DNA of 64,000 nucleotides from Rhynchopus euleeides (lineage: Eukaryota; Euglenozoa; Diplonemea; Diplonemida; Diplonemidae), in assembly GCA_963210315.1 (NCBI GenBank), contig OY723238.1, positions 1 to 64,000 on the forward strand, written 5' to 3'. A program made the position numbers and the translations under genes. The notes below the pieces were generated by a model. That model was not told where the DNA came from. It worked only from the letters and a program-made list of their open reading frames with translations, and made no database searches. How positions within the stretch are numbered: position 1 is the first letter of the stretch; each line of letters starts with the position of its first letter. Positions 44,894 to 56,320 of the stretch are shown piece after piece.

Positions 44894-47221
44894 TTCGTTG
44901 GGGGATGTCCTGTGGGTGGCTGTGTGTGAAGGCTGTCGACTGCTGTAGAAAAGAAACACCTCACAATGAACAAGTGTGCAACGGTCGACGACACTTCCGT
45001 CCTGCGGCGGGGGTGGGGCGGGTTCGCTGTCTTTGTGTTGATCGCACCTGGAAGTTGACCCATCTGTTCACCAAAAGTCCGGATTTTGTTTGTGCGCACG
45101 AGCAGAAACCCCCACATTCGCTCCTGCCGGGTGTCTTCCTCTGTTCGGACATGCGCACGGCACGTGCCATACATTTTTGTTTTCCGTGCAACAAACGGGG
45201 TCCTGCCGGTCCCAGAGGTGATGTGTGTCTTGTGCATGTGTGCTTTGTTTATTGAAGGCAGCCCTCCCGTACGGCACTCTGGCACTGAATAGTTTGCTGT
45301 GGCAAGGAAGTTTGTTCCAGGAAAAGGAAACAAGATCAGAAGCCCCCTTCCGAAATTCCAGGAATTTGTTTGTACAGACCAGCAGGAACCAGGATGACCC
45401 ACAAGTCAGTTTCGTTCGTGTTCAACTTGGGTTTAAACTGGCTCCGTTTTGGTTGTGTAGAATGATCGCATCAAGAGCATGCACCCACACACCACCAGGG
45501 TGTTTTGCACGACCCAAAAATATTTATTCACAGGATGCACGGCTGTGCCACAACCCTCAACTCGGGGAGTCGTGGTGTCATTAATGCGAACAGCCTGCCA
45601 CGATACCAAGCCAAGAATTTCGGTCAGTCCTGGCGGTGCCATCTCCAGGATCTGTGGTTTAACTCTGCTTCTGCTGGCCTTGTGTAGCGAGCACGCAGCA
45701 AGTGTGTGGTGGCTCTTCTTGCCGATTGCGTGCTGTGGTTCTTTCTTCTTCGTCCTCATGGTGGCATGTTTCTTAGGCGTTTGTTTGTTTCATGGTGTGC
45801 ACTTGTAAAGAAGAAAATAATAAAAGTACGAAACGACAGACCAGATAACTCAGCACAGGGAAAGCAGGGTGACAACGGTAGACACAACGCGGAGGGTGTG
45901 TGCGCATCAACGAGGCACAGAAAGGGAAACAGGGATACAAGCAGAAGAACGGGCTCTGCCTCCAAAAGAGAATCGTCAGTTGTTTTCCGCACATCTAAGA
46001 GTGGGTGGGTCCGTCGAGGGTTTGTGCGGTGGTACGCCAACCCCTTTCGCGCAGCAGCAGGGCGGCACTCCCGGCACCCTCGCGTTCTTCCGCAGATCGG
46101 ATTTCAGCAGTAAAAATGTGCGGGAGTGCCATTGAAGAGTTGACAATGTCAGGCCCCATGCGCACAATCCCTGCCCAGCCCAGCTATGCGGAGGAAAGGT
46201 CTGTCCCTGTGATGGGTGCCGACTCTCATGCACGACGCGACCTCTCAAAAAACTTGTCTGAGCGGACAAATGGCAAACAAATGCCTCTTCGTTCTCCACA
46301 CCCTATCGTAAATTGGCTCTTTCGGTTCGTTTTTTCATGTTCTCGACAACATGCAATGACCCACACCGCGTGGCTTTTCAGTCTCACAAGAAGGGGTGTA
46401 CCTTTCACAAGCCAATAGAAATCACCAGTGCAGAGAAGCCCCCTCCGCGACACAACTAAAATTCACAGGTGACTGCAAGGGGGTGCAATCCCTCAAGGCG
46501 GGAGTCGATCAGGGATTCACGGGGCTACGCGCACGCACGCTGGAAACAGGGTTCAAGGGAAGGAGTGCTCAAAGTAGAACAGCCCGCACCAAGGTGCCAC
46601 ATCCGGTGCCTTATGCACAACATATGTTCTCCCCATGCTGGGTCACCCAATCCCAAAAGGATCCGCACGCAACAAGCTGCCCACTCCAGGTGTGCAATAT
46701 CGTGTGTGGCGTCCAGAATTTTGCCGGTTTTTTTTCACGTGGGAGAAAATGAAAAGAAAAGCCCTGCCGTCAGATTGCCCAATGGCGGCAGTCTACATTC
46801 GCGCCTCATTGAGGGGGTTCGTTCTAAAGTTCAGAAAAGCGAGCCCGAACAGAAAAGGTGTCACACTGGCACAGTTGACATAGCCGGGGCACTGAATCAA
46901 TCGATCAATAGATTCGCACATCCAGACAGCGGCCAACACATTACCCAGCACACAAGGGGTCTTGGCAGCACTACCTGATTCGTTTGTTTCAGACCCAGAA
47001 CCTGTGGTAGCCCTTTCCGCAAAGGGAGAACATATCCTCTGAGAACGCAACCCTCTGCCCTCCCCTTTTCGGACTTCGGGCGTCAACAATATCCAGGCAA
47101 ATGGGCCAAGCGGGTGTCAGAACACCGGGAGAACAAGGACAGCGCCACACACTGCCTACTGAGGCGGCAGTGGATGACAAGGCAGGGGAGGCCTGTTGGA
47201 GCTGTGAGCCAATGGAACAGG
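44894..47221. other. 2.3-kb intergenic region with one small candidate gene
   Basis: Apart from a 108-codon frame at 45,433-45,759, no gene is supported. Two similar ~33-base segments with TTTGTTTGT and AGCAG (45,079-45,111 and 45,357-45,391) recall part of the retrotransposon repeat. The 3' UTR of CK1 occupies the right end. Confidence 0.5.
45433..45759 (-). CDS. Hypothetical small single-pass membrane protein
   Basis: ATG at 45,759 (MRTKKKEPQHAIGKKSHH), 108 residues on the gene-bearing strand. A basic N-terminus (possible mitochondrial presequence) is followed by a polar middle and one C-terminal hydrophobic segment (YFWVVQNTLVVCGCMLLM) with a short basic tail. Size and layout are like small inner-membrane subunits of respiratory complexes, but no family is recognised. 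A 109-codon frame overlaps on the plus strand; the minus frame is preferred because of strand and composition. Confidence 0.4.
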   Translation of the reverse strand: MRTKKKEPQHAIGKKSHHTLAACSLHKASRSRVKPQILEMAPPGLTEILGLVSWQAVRINDTTTPRVEGCGTAVHPVNKYFWVVQNTLVVCGCMLLMRSFYTTKTEPV

Positions 47222-48956
47222 TCATTCTTGACCTTTTTCTGCGGCTAGCTTCTCAGCATCCTCCTTCTCGCGATCCTGGGTGGTGCGCTCTGACGCGTTG
47301 GTCGCAGCTGCAGTTGAGCCGCCATTGCCATTCTGGTGGTATGTGTGTGTGGGATGAAGCAGGCACAGTGATGTGCAACCATACCTTCTTGCGCGACTCG
47401 CGCCTTAAACTCTCTTCCGCGTAGACGTGTTCCTGGATGCGCTTGATGGTCCAGTCGAAGACGTAGTCCATTGTCGCCCCCTCCTTTGCCAGGAGGTCAC
47501 GGAACCGGCTCCTCAACACAGGGTAATCCGGCTTGTCGTCGAAGCGCAGTGACCGCACGTAGTTCTGCGTAGGTGGTATGGTGTGCAAACTCGGTCTCTT
47601 CCTTGGGCTTGAGTGGTGCATGGAGTACTACATGACTCAGGGGGAAGAACGGGTGATGCAGCGGAGGTTTCTTACTGAGGTTCTCCGGCATCGCAACTTC
47701 TCCTACAGGCAGACCAATACATGCCGGGCATGCGGGAGAGAGCACGTGTCGTGACTTGGACGAGCTGACTGACATGCTCGACAAGAGGGCCACGGATGGC
47801 TACCTGTATTTTTACGTTAAATACGGCTTACGGTCTACGTAGAGTTTTGGGTATTTATTAGAGTCTCGGGAACCTGCAGTCGGTAGTCGGCAAATCAGGT
47901 GGTGCTGATGAACAGGGAAGACAGATCAATGAATATTCACAAGAGCCCTTCACACTACTTCGGAGGGCCCGTCATGTGGCATACCAAGTAGTTCGAGTAC
48001 TCCTGCGGGAACCCAGCGCAGAGCTGTGCGATGGACGTCTGCATCTTCTTTTCAGCGATGCGATCGTACTGAGGATTTTGTGAGGGGTGCATTTCAGAAG
48101 GAGCAGGCGACACCTAACCCCCTCTGGCCCTAATCAACAGAATTACAAACCTTCTGCTTCTTAGTGTGCGCCTTCAGGCCCTGCCACGGCAGCTGCCCGC
48201 GCAGGAAGTACATCACAATGTAGCCGACAGCCTCGAGGTCGTCTCTGCGGGATTGTTCAATCCCCGTGTGCGTATTGATGGATGCGTATCTTGCCGTCCC
48301 TGATATGGCAGGTGGTTTGGGTGGGTCTGAATGTACACAACACACTGCATACCTGTCAGGTTCTTCCCGTCCTTGTAGGGGATGTGCTGGTGGGTCTTGG
48401 GATCCCGGTACTTCTTTGCAAGACCGAAGTCAATCATGTAAACATGATGCGCCTGTATTCGCGGTATGATGTGGCAGTCTCGAGACAGTGCGCCCTACAC
48501 AACAATGTATACCTTTTTGCTCAGGCCCATGAGGAAGTTGTCGGGCTTAATGTCACGGTGGAGGAAGTTACGATTGTGCAGGAACTCGACGCGCGCAATC
48601 ATCTGGTCTGCCAGCATGAGCACAGTCTTGTTCGACAGAATACGGCCGCAGTAGTTGAAGCAGTCCTCGAGAGAGGGGCCCAGGAGGTCAATCACCATCA
48701 CGTTAAAGTCACCTTCCACACCATACCACCGCACCTGAGGGATGCCCGTCACAGCCTGCCCTGCTGTCTGGCCTTGGTGAAGCAATTTGTACAGCCTGCT
48801 CTCGTACAGCAGCTGAGGGTGGCGCGTCTTGACGGGTTCCAGCTTAATCGCCACCGGCTCCAGCGTGTGTATGTGTGTCCCCTGGTAGATCTCACCGAAA
48901 CTCCCGCCGCCTATCCTGCGTCCGACTCGGAATTTGGAACCGACGCGTAAGTCCAT
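47222..48956 (-). CDS. Casein kinase 1 family protein kinase, six exons
   Basis: Exons: 48,956-48,513; 48,452-48,353; 48,299-48,151; 48,068-47,985; 47,564-47,385; 47,332-47,222. The spliced protein is 355 residues. All five introns are GT-AG and restore the CK1 reading frame: sizes 60, 53, 82, 420 and 52 bp. Motifs: Gly loop [14 protein letters not shown] Lys in AIKLE, catalytic [15 protein letters not shown] in [14 protein letters not shown], the CK1 signature [28 protein letters not shown], and the distal [11 protein letters not shown] and DYVFDWT. The tail is Ala/Glu/Lys-rich (ending EKGQE). A Ser/Thr kinase of the delta/epsilon type. The fourth intron is unusually long for this window. 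It starts 260 bases after the PG-rich-repeat gene ends, same strand. Confidence 0.95.
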
Positions 48957-49215
48957 TGTGCCTCACAACCCAACCAACTGCTGTTTATTTATTCAATAAA
49001 CTTCCCAGCGGAGTGCAGCCGTTGTGACCGTGCTTGCCCTCGTGTACCTAGTGAGGGGTGTGGGGCGCATGGAACAGGACAAACACAGCGCGGAACACAG
49101 GAATACGAATCCAACCCCAGGAGCAGGGGAGGAGGGCGGGGCAGGCAGGGGAGGAGATGTGGAAATCGCAACCAGCGGGGGCATGCAAGTCGCACGGTGG
49201 AAACCGTGCGACACA
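48957..49215. other. Short intergenic region between ciliary protein and CK1
   Basis: 259 bases with an AT-rich stretch just upstream of the CK1 ATG (TTATTTATTCAATAAA). No gene. Confidence 0.6.
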
Positions 49216-51042
49216 TCATGCCTGCATCATGACCACTGCTTTGTCTGGGATCTTTGCGCACCCGTGGTTCCGCTTTGTCAGAGAGTCGAGCGGCGAGTAG
49301 GCACCTGGACCTGGCGCCGGATCCCTGTGGCGGTGGTGGGAGACGTTTGCGGGAGAGACCAAACAGAGGAAGCGACCTGATGAAAAGCACAGCTGGCAAG
49401 CGGAGCTGGTTGAGATACCATCCCTCATCCCAGTCACAGCAAGAAGATGTGTGTTCAGGATGCTGGTTTCTGCACAGCCACCAGTGCAAGTCTCTTGAAA
49501 AGATTGGGCCATACGTCTCCTGCAGGACAGGTGGCGCTGTGCCGAAGCAGGCGGCTGGGGTGGTGTGCAGCACACTGCCGGGGTAGGTCTGCCCAAGGTA
49601 GTGCCCAGGCCCTGGTGTGACGTCCTGCAGCTGTACCTTCCCGAGGCGTGCCTTGTTGCGTGCCCGCTCCCTGGCACCCTCCTGCTCGATGAGGGCAATG
49701 CCCTGCATACGCTGCGCCTTGTTGTTGAGACACTCCCGCAGACAGTCGATCCTGTATTGGTGGATGAGGCCCAGCCGCGCAGTGCGTTCCTGGTGGTCTT
49801 CGAGGTACAACGACTTCTCCTGCTTGCGGCAGCGCGCCTCGTACTCCCTGTCGAGATACAGGCATTCGACAGCGTCCTCATTGCGCATATCCTTCTCGAG
49901 GATGGCAGACACACGCATGTCGTCCTCCAGCTGCGCGCGTGACACCAACGCCTCTCTGTGGTGCTTACGCTCGGTATCGCACAGCATCTTGAACGCGACA
50001 TAGTTGAGATGTTCGTCCTGCTGCTGCACTTGAGATATTTCTGATTTCCTGCAGGAGAAGATGGGTGACAAGGTCCAGTGGCACAGAACACATACCGTGA
50101 CTTCCCAGAGATAGATGACACCTGCATCCGCTCTCTCTCATGTGACGCCCCACGCACCACGGTGCGTGGGGTGAGTGGACGCGCATCAGTGCAGCACAGA
50201 ACCCCGTCGCTCCTCACAGCTGAGGCAACCTTGGGAGAGGGCGTCCTTCCGTCATGTCGCCTTACGTCAGAGATGGCCTGCTGCAGCCTTGCTTCGCAGT
50301 ATTGGTCACGCCGCTGATGCGCTTGATCGAGACGCCGCTGGCGCGACCTGCGTTGCAGGAACACATTCCTCTCGTGGTCCAGCTGCAGCTTCTGCCTGTT
50401 CTTATCTGCAGTCGAGAGCATCGTGTCCTGCTCTGCCAGCAGGTCCTGACGACGCTGTTCCAGATGATGGATCACCTTCCCCCTGTGCTGCAGCATGCGA
50501 TGCGTCTTCTGAGCCATCTCCGCACGCTTCTGCTGGTCCCGGTTGCCGCGCTGCGTGTCTTGAAGCACCTTCAGCTCCGCCTGTCGCCGTTCCCGCTGCT
50601 GCTGGCGGTCGACTCGGTCATTGTAACAGCGTAACATGTGCGAGTCAATCTGCTGCTTCTTCTGGCATGTTGCCTCGAAAACAGCATCATTTTTTGCCTT
50701 CACATTTCCACGCACATCGCTCAGCACGCGGGCGACATCCTTCGGAGCACGATGCGAAGGGCGGTCATCCTCGTCGTCTCCATCGAAGTCGAGCGCATTG
50801 CGCTCAACAATCAGCAGCGCAAGCAGGGCTTCGCGTTTTGAATCACAGTGCTCCTTCTTCCGCTTCGCCATCTCGATATCCCCGGCATACTCACGGATGA
50901 AGTGCCTCAGGGGGACATTGTAGAGACCCTCTACGTTCACACCCTCCTTGCGCAGCACCAGGAGGGACTTCGGGGAGTTGAGCAGCACCCCGCCGCCTTG
51001 CTCGAGCCCCAGGTCGAGATTGCGCAGACCTTTGCGCGGCAT
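49216..51042 (-). CDS. Coiled-coil ciliary protein with PG-rich (SHIPPO-type) repeats, three exons
   Basis: Exons: 51,042-50,096; 50,048-49,482; 49,324-49,216; introns 47 and 157 bp, GT-AG; 540 residues. Start is the ATG beginning MPRKGLRNLDLG. The middle is long, charged alpha-helix with many RQ/ER/QQ stretches (coiled coil, residues ~90-430). The C-terminus carries two PG-rich motifs, VTPGPGHYLGQTYPG with PAACFGTA, and after the last splice APGPGAYSPLD. Such repeats occur in sperm-tail/axonemal microtubule-associated proteins, so a flagellar axoneme role is likely and implies a flagellated organism. The second splice is supported by recovery of W-D-P-APGPGAY in phase. A dispersed-repeat copy lies 258 bases upstream. 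Confidence 0.85.
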   Translation of the reverse strand: MPRKGLRNLDLGLEQGGGVLLNSPKSLLVLRKEGVNVEGLYNVPLRHFIREYAGDIEMAKRKKEHCDSKREALLALLIVERNALDFDGDDEDDRPSHRAPKDVARVLSDVRGNVKAKNDAVFEATCQKKQQIDSHMLRCYNDRVDRQQQRERRQAELKVLQDTQRGNRDQQKRAEMAQKTHRMLQHRGKVIHHLEQRRQDLLAEQDTMLSTADKNRQKLQLDHERNVFLQRRSRQRRLDQAHQRRDQYCEARLQQAISDVRRHDGRTPSPKVASAVRSDGVLCCTDARPLTPRTVVRGASHERERMQVSSISGKSRYVFCATGPCHPSSPAGNQKYLKCSSRTNISTMSRSRCCAIPSVSTTERRWCHARSWRTTCVCLPSSRRICAMRTLSNACISTGSTRRAAASRRSRCTSKTTRNALRGWASSTNTGSTVCGSVSTTRRSVCRALPSSSRRVPGSGHATRHASGRYSCRTSHQGLGTTLGRPTPAVCCTPPQPPASAQRHLSCRRRMAQSFQETCTGGCAETSILNTHLLAVTGMRDGISTSSACQLCFSSGRFLCLVSPANVSHHRHRDPAPGPGAYSPLDSLTKRNHGCAKIPDKAVVMMQA

Positions 51043-51299
51043 CGTAGCTGCACCGCTGATGCTGGCCACCCAGGGCCACGGCTATCGCTGCCTTGACATG
51101 CTTCGCACTGGTGCTGCCTCCTGGCAAGATGTCTCGGGGTGGAGAACTCTCGGGGCGTTAGGGGTAGGGCGGAGGGTGCAGTGGCGCAAGGTGTCAACGC
51201 ACGCGGAATAAACACAACACTGGGGTGCTCAGGGGTCTGGGAAAAGTTAGGAAAATCGTCCTTATCACTTCACAGCTACAACCGCTCTGATGAACTTCC

Positions 51300-51440
51300 C
51301 TTTGTTTGTTGCGTTGACGCTTCTACACACAAAACCCTGAACATCACACCCTGAGCCTGATGAAGGGTGGGGTTAGTGTATAGAGCACGTTTGGCTGCAG
51401 CTGTGGTGGGACGCTTTCCGCTCACACGAGTGTGCTTAAC
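51300..51440 (+). repeat. Dispersed repeat family, copy C
   Basis: GCGTTGACGCTTCTACACAC, then GAGCCTGATGAAGGGTGGGG, then GCTGTGGTGGGACGC and CTCACACGAG. The closest relative is copy A at 27,240-27,370. Confidence 0.78.
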
Positions 51441-52897
51441 AAAAATTCCCGAAGTGTGTAACACACACAATGCGAGGCAGCATGAGGTCGCTGGAAGTCA
51501 GCGTGGGAGGGGGGGGGGGGGCGGGGTGGAGGTCACGGAGGGGGTAGGGAGGAGGGGTGGCCATCTCTTTGACATGGGGCCAGCCGCCCGCTCTTGGGCC
51601 ATTTTGTGACGACACTCTGCCGACGGGGGGGCGGGGGGTGGGGGTCGGGGGGGGGGCAGGTGCCCTCTGTTGAAACGCCAAAAATATTGGCCCATTTTTT
51701 AGATTCTCATTTTTTTGAAGCGGGGGGGGAGGGGGGACTCTCCTCATTTTCCCCCGTAGCCTCCCCCCCCCCACCACCACTCACACACACCCCTTTTCAC
51801 CTTTTCCGCTTTCATCCCCTCCACTCCCCACCTTGCCCCCCCCCCCCTTTTTTCCATTTACCCCACACAGTCCACCCTCGAGAAGCAGGGTTCAGTGATA
51901 TTTTCACCCCAAACCCAGGACGCCCTCTAGGAGTAGCTTGGCACGCGGGCTTCATGGGAGCTAGTGGGTGCCTGGTGACCTATCATTTCACCCCTCCTCG
52001 CCAGCGGTCCACCACCCCAGCCCGAGAATCTCCGTCGCCCTCGTCTCGTTGGTCACAATCATAAAACTGGATGCTGGGCACCCTCGGACAGTCCGAGGTG
52101 CAGTGTTGTGAGCAGACACGGGAAGAGGGGAAGAGACAGAGAGACTTGGCCGGGAAGGGTGGGGGTGGGGTCTGTCTTTGCCTGTGTGTGTTGCTTGTTT
52201 TGCAAACCCATTTGGACCAACGACCCTGGCAGACGGAAGGGATGGTCTTGACGACTCATCATTCTCTGCGGGCGCAGACTCCTACGGAGGCTCCACTGTT
52301 GGATGTGACGACACTCTGCCTGAGCGGTGCGTGCATGACTGGGAGGGCGAGGGGCCGCGCGGGGAAGTGCATTGCAACAGCCACGGTTCCAAAGCTGTGA
52401 ACATTCACATTCACCTTCCCGGGAGAAGGTAATCGAGGAGGCATAGAGGAGATGGGCGAGAGAGGGGTCAGATTGCGTTCTTTTCGTTGATGCTGCGGTC
52501 GCCAAGTCCAAAAGAAAAGGCTCTTTTTTGAACAGGCCGCGAGTGCCTCGGGGTGTGGGGGGGAGGTCGTGGGGCGCGCGTGGGGGCGGGGAAGGGGGGG
52601 CTCCTGGATGCAGATAATGCATCCCAGCTATGGTGGGTGAGATGAAATTCTTTAAGGCGGGGCACATGGGAGGTATTTTCCTAGTGAACGGTTTGTTTAA
52701 AAAACCTGCGGACTTCTTGCTTTTTACCACGGGCGGAAGACAGGGGGGGCGGGCCAGGGGGGGGGGGGGGTTTTCTTTGAATTTGAACTGGGGTGGGGCG
52801 TTTGAAACCTTGCTGGGTCGTGATGGGATTGCTCTTCGGCACTCCACCCCTGTCTTTCTTCCCCCGGTTGAGACAGCCCTGCCTCCTGTCAGCCGTC

Positions 52898-53010
52898 GGG
52901 GGCCTTCGCTCTGTGCCACTGCGTGTCAAACTGTGGCACTTTGCAACCGTATTTTGTGAGGGCACAGCCCACCTTTTCGCACTTCTCTGCATTTCTGAGC
53001 GAAGACCCCC
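52898..53010. repeat. Short inverted-repeat element, copy 2
   Basis: Arms GGGGGCCTTCGCTCTG (52,898-52,913) and CTGAGCGAAGACCCCC (52,995-53,010) are inverted with 14/16 match; TGTGCCA follows the left arm as in copy 1 (22,265-22,353). Confidence 0.6.
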
Positions 53011-55169
53011 ACTGAGTACAACACTGAGATGGCAACCTTCCGTCTCACTCCACCCGGGGAGAGACCAACACTACATGAGTGGAGCTTCAACAAGCACCGC
53101 AAGTTCACCGCAAGGTTGATCGATGACGGGCAGACTCAGCCACAGACAACACACGCAAGGGACAGTGCGATTGATCATACGTACTGTTCCTGCGCACGGG
53201 GTCAGTTTAAGCCCCGACGTGATTCTGTCTGATTGCTTCGTCCAAAATTTTGGGGGGGGAAAAAGGGCACAAATGGGATGAATACATTGACATCGCTCAT
53301 ACACACATATACACATGCATCAAGTTTGTTGTAAAGTGTCGGTGGCACTTGACAGGGCCAGGGTACAGGAGAGCCCATTCCCCACCCCACCCCCCCCCCC
53401 CCGCTCGACTCGGCTGCAGAGAACATCCGAACCCCCAAAGACATGTCCCCCCCGCCCCCTGCAGGACGCACAGTGGGCTGTCTTCGCGGGTTCCCACTCA
53501 AGCTGCTGCCGTGGTCACCAGGCAATGGTGTCGAGCAAAGACCCCCGCCCCCCAGGAGCAACAACCCGAACAACAGTGCAGGGGGACAAGAGCCCACAAC
53601 AATGCAAAACCGACACATTCTGCTCACAAAGCATGTACTGTAGAATCACGAAGAGGATGACAGAGACAAGACACGAGTGAGCCACACACGACACCCGGCA
53701 GTGCACACAAAACAGGGGGTGGGTGGGGATATAGTGGGTCGAAGGAGGGACTGGGGGGGGGGGGGGGGTTGGGGGGTGGAGGGGGCAAAAAAAAGCCCAA
53801 GGAAGCGCGGCACCACGCTTGGTTCCGGCCTATCTTGCTTTCCCAAGCCTCGTTGATGCAGAGTTGGGCCTTGTCGGGCAACTGTGGCGCAACGTGGGAA
53901 ACTGCGGCAGTGCAAACCATGGAGGGGGCAGCCGCCACACAGCAGGGCGTGGGGTGTTCTCGCGTGAGTGCAGAGCATAACGATAGACACAAGTAAGCGC
54001 AGCGCCACACATCCCGTCGTACACGATGATGGTGCGCTGAAAAAGGAGGAGTGCAAGAAGCTCTTCTGATAATGGGTTCACTGGTTCCCGAAGGATGCAT
54101 GTTCTTTTTTTTTTGCCACGAGCTTGCAGCAGTTTAAGACGCGGACAGCAGATGGCATAGTTGTGCAGATTGTCCTCTGCTGCAGTCGCAGCATCCTGTG
54201 GAACCCAAATTGCACAAAGCTATCGCTGCACACACAGCGATGCCGAAAGAGTACCCCAGGCTCACTTGCCTGCACCTCCCCGCCCCCCCCCCCCTACGCC
54301 GACCTGAACCAATACAAAAAAAATCACGCCATTGCCACACAGTACATCACAGCGAACACGGAGGGAGGGGGGCAGGGTGGGGAAGAGAAAGGGCGTGGTG
54401 ATAGGTATATCGTCTTTGTTGGAGGGCGAAACAGAGTTCTCGCCGGCAAAGGAAGCGGGAAGTGTTTATTGGGGTGGGGGTGGGGGGTCGTGGCACGGGA
54501 TATCCGCCCCACGTGAACAGGCCACCCCCGCCCGCCACACACCACCCACACTCTTCCCCCGAAAAACACGGAATTGCTTTTACTTTCAGGGTTAGTCTTT
54601 AGTCTCTTTCGTTTCCTTCATCGATGGTGAATGTTATGGAAGAGGGGGGGGGGGGTGGGCAGGGGGGGGGGGGGAGGGGGCGGTTCGTCTTTCGAGTGTT
54701 CCGAAACTGTGTGTGTCAATCTTTTGCTAGGGTGATCACGTGCATTATGGCGGAGGTACACCACCCCCGCCGCCACCACCCCCCCCCCTCCGTTGCTATC
54801 TTTTGCATTTGTTTACACTTCTCTCGCAGGGGGGAGACTGCATTGTTTTCTAACTGTAAGAAAAAGGAACGTTCTTCGGTGCAACCCCTCCCCTCCCCAC
54901 CTGCATGTTGCAGAGTACACCCCCACTCCGCAAACGCAGTTTTCGCGCAAAAAATACAAAATGCCCCCCGGGAAGCCGAGACTGGAGCCGAGACCCCTGC
55001 CCGCCTCCCAACATGCCGAGTATTTTTGTGCTGCTGGGGCCGGGGATACACCAGCCGAAGAACACCCCACCGATAGCCTCCATGAAGTCAATGATTAGGG
55101 GTGTCTGGGGTGACGAGTGGGTGGGGGGTCAGGCACAGCAGTGGGCGGGTCGGGGGGGATCGCCGCACC

Positions 55170-56087
55170 TCACTGGTCCTTCTTGGTCTCGACCTTGCTC
55201 CTCTCCTTGTTGACGTCAGGGTCGATGCTCTTCTGGGAAGGGTTGATAAGACGGCGCGCAATCGCGTCCAGACCCAGGTAGAGGTAGTAGAAGTCGAGCG
55301 GGACAAGCAGGGCAAGCAGCAGGTTGTACACAACCCACATGTTGTAGTTCCACTCGTATGTGGCGGAGTTCCATGCACCGAGGCACACCACGAAGGTGTG
55401 GTAGTAGTTGCGCGTGATGGCCCACACAATCATCAGCAGAACGAGCGTCAGCTCCGACAGAGTCTTAAACTCCAGGATGGCAGCGGCACGGATGAAGTGG
55501 ATCATCACGTCTGTGATCTCGCGCGTCACAAGCACTAGGATGCCGATGTGGGTCGTGTTGAAGAGGTACGACAGGATGACGAGGATGGCTGCCCCCGAGT
55601 GGTGCGCCAGCATCGCGGTGTGGTCATGCGAGCGCACCTCGAAGAACTGCATGATGACGCTTGCCAGGAAGAAGGCAAGCTGTGCCAGGTAGAAGTCACG
55701 GAAGTTGCCGCTCTTCTGGGGGGCGACAGGGTCCCAGCCCTTCCAGCAAGCGTCCATGTCGAACCAGCCGTTGAACCAGCTCTCGGACATCAGCACCTGG
55801 TAGCCCCACACCTGGAACGCGCTGTGCAGCATGAACTTGTTCATGTGGTTGCCGAACTTGGAGCGCACGACCTTGCGGACATCCTCGTTGGGCTGCTCAG
55901 GGTTCCACCAGTCGAAGATGGGCCCCCACAGGAGGATGGGCGTCAGCCGCCTGAAGGCGCAGATGGCGGCAATCACTGCCAGGATGTACACGTCGTCGCC
56001 GTCAGGGGCATGTGGGTGCAGACTCGCACACACGCCGATCGTCACAAGCAGGATCATGGCCTGCAGAGAAGTGTCAACAAAACCCAT
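55170..56087 (-). CDS. TLC-domain ceramide synthase (Lag1/LASS family)
   Basis: 305 residues from the ATG at 56,087, single exon. A multi-pass ER membrane protein: six or more hydrophobic segments, a Lag1-type HH motif in MLAHHSGAAILVILSY (~residue 165), and DVMIHFIRAA in the position of the conserved acidic patch. It ends in a Lys/Glu-rich C-terminus (KVETKKDQ) that could act as an ER signal. The family acylates sphingoid bases with acyl-CoA to form (dihydro)ceramide. It lacks the Hox-like insert of animal enzymes. A general TLC lipid-sensor protein is the alternative. Confidence 0.85.
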   Translation of the reverse strand: MGFVDTSLQAMILLVTIGVCASLHPHAPDGDDVYILAVIAAICAFRRLTPILLWGPIFDWWNPEQPNEDVRKVVRSKFGNHMNKFMLHSAFQVWGYQVLMSESWFNGWFDMDACWKGWDPVAPQKSGNFRDFYLAQLAFFLASVIMQFFEVRSHDHTAMLAHHSGAAILVILSYLFNTTHIGILVLVTREITDVMIHFIRAAAILEFKTLSELTLVLLMIVWAITRNYYHTFVVCLGAWNSATYEWNYNMWVVYNLLLALLVPLDFYYLYLGLDAIARRLINPSQKSIDPDVNKERSKVETKKDQ

Positions 56088-56320
56088 TTTTGCTATTCAA
56101 GGGGCCCTTGGTGCTGGTGATGGTGGTGCGATGGTGGTGGTGGTGGTGGCGAGGTGGCGACACGAGGACATGCAGAGGGTCGGGGGGGGGGCGGGGGCTG
56201 GACCGTGCGTCGATTAGTTTCGTCGAAACACTTCTAATATAGCAGCGACAAGCTTGAGAGTGTGGATTCCCTGTTGCCCTGGAGAGCGCGCGGGCTGGGC
56301 GGCCGGCTGTTGCAGAGCTG
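56088..56320. other. Spacer upstream of ceramide synthase
   Basis: Carries a GGTGGT-type simple repeat (about 56,113-56,160) and a G-run near 56,185; no gene. Confidence 0.6.

Larger units (their letters stand above)
51043..55169. other. 4.1-kb gene-poor region with many G/C homopolymer runs
   Basis: No gene is supported. There is a dispersed repeat at 51,300-51,440, G or C runs of 9 or more at about 51,509, 51,643, 51,840, 52,761, 53,390, 53,756, 54,286, 54,646 and 54,664, and the inverted-repeat element at 52,898-53,010. Open frames up to 286 codons are Pro/Gly/Arg-rich by-products of the runs. Confidence 0.6.

Noticed and set aside
45479..45808. 109-codon plus-strand frame
   Set aside because: Overlaps a better minus-strand candidate and opposes the direction of all other genes.
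52059..52919. 286-codon minus-strand frame
   Set aside because: Pro/Arg-rich composition driven by G-runs, no domain, no good start context.
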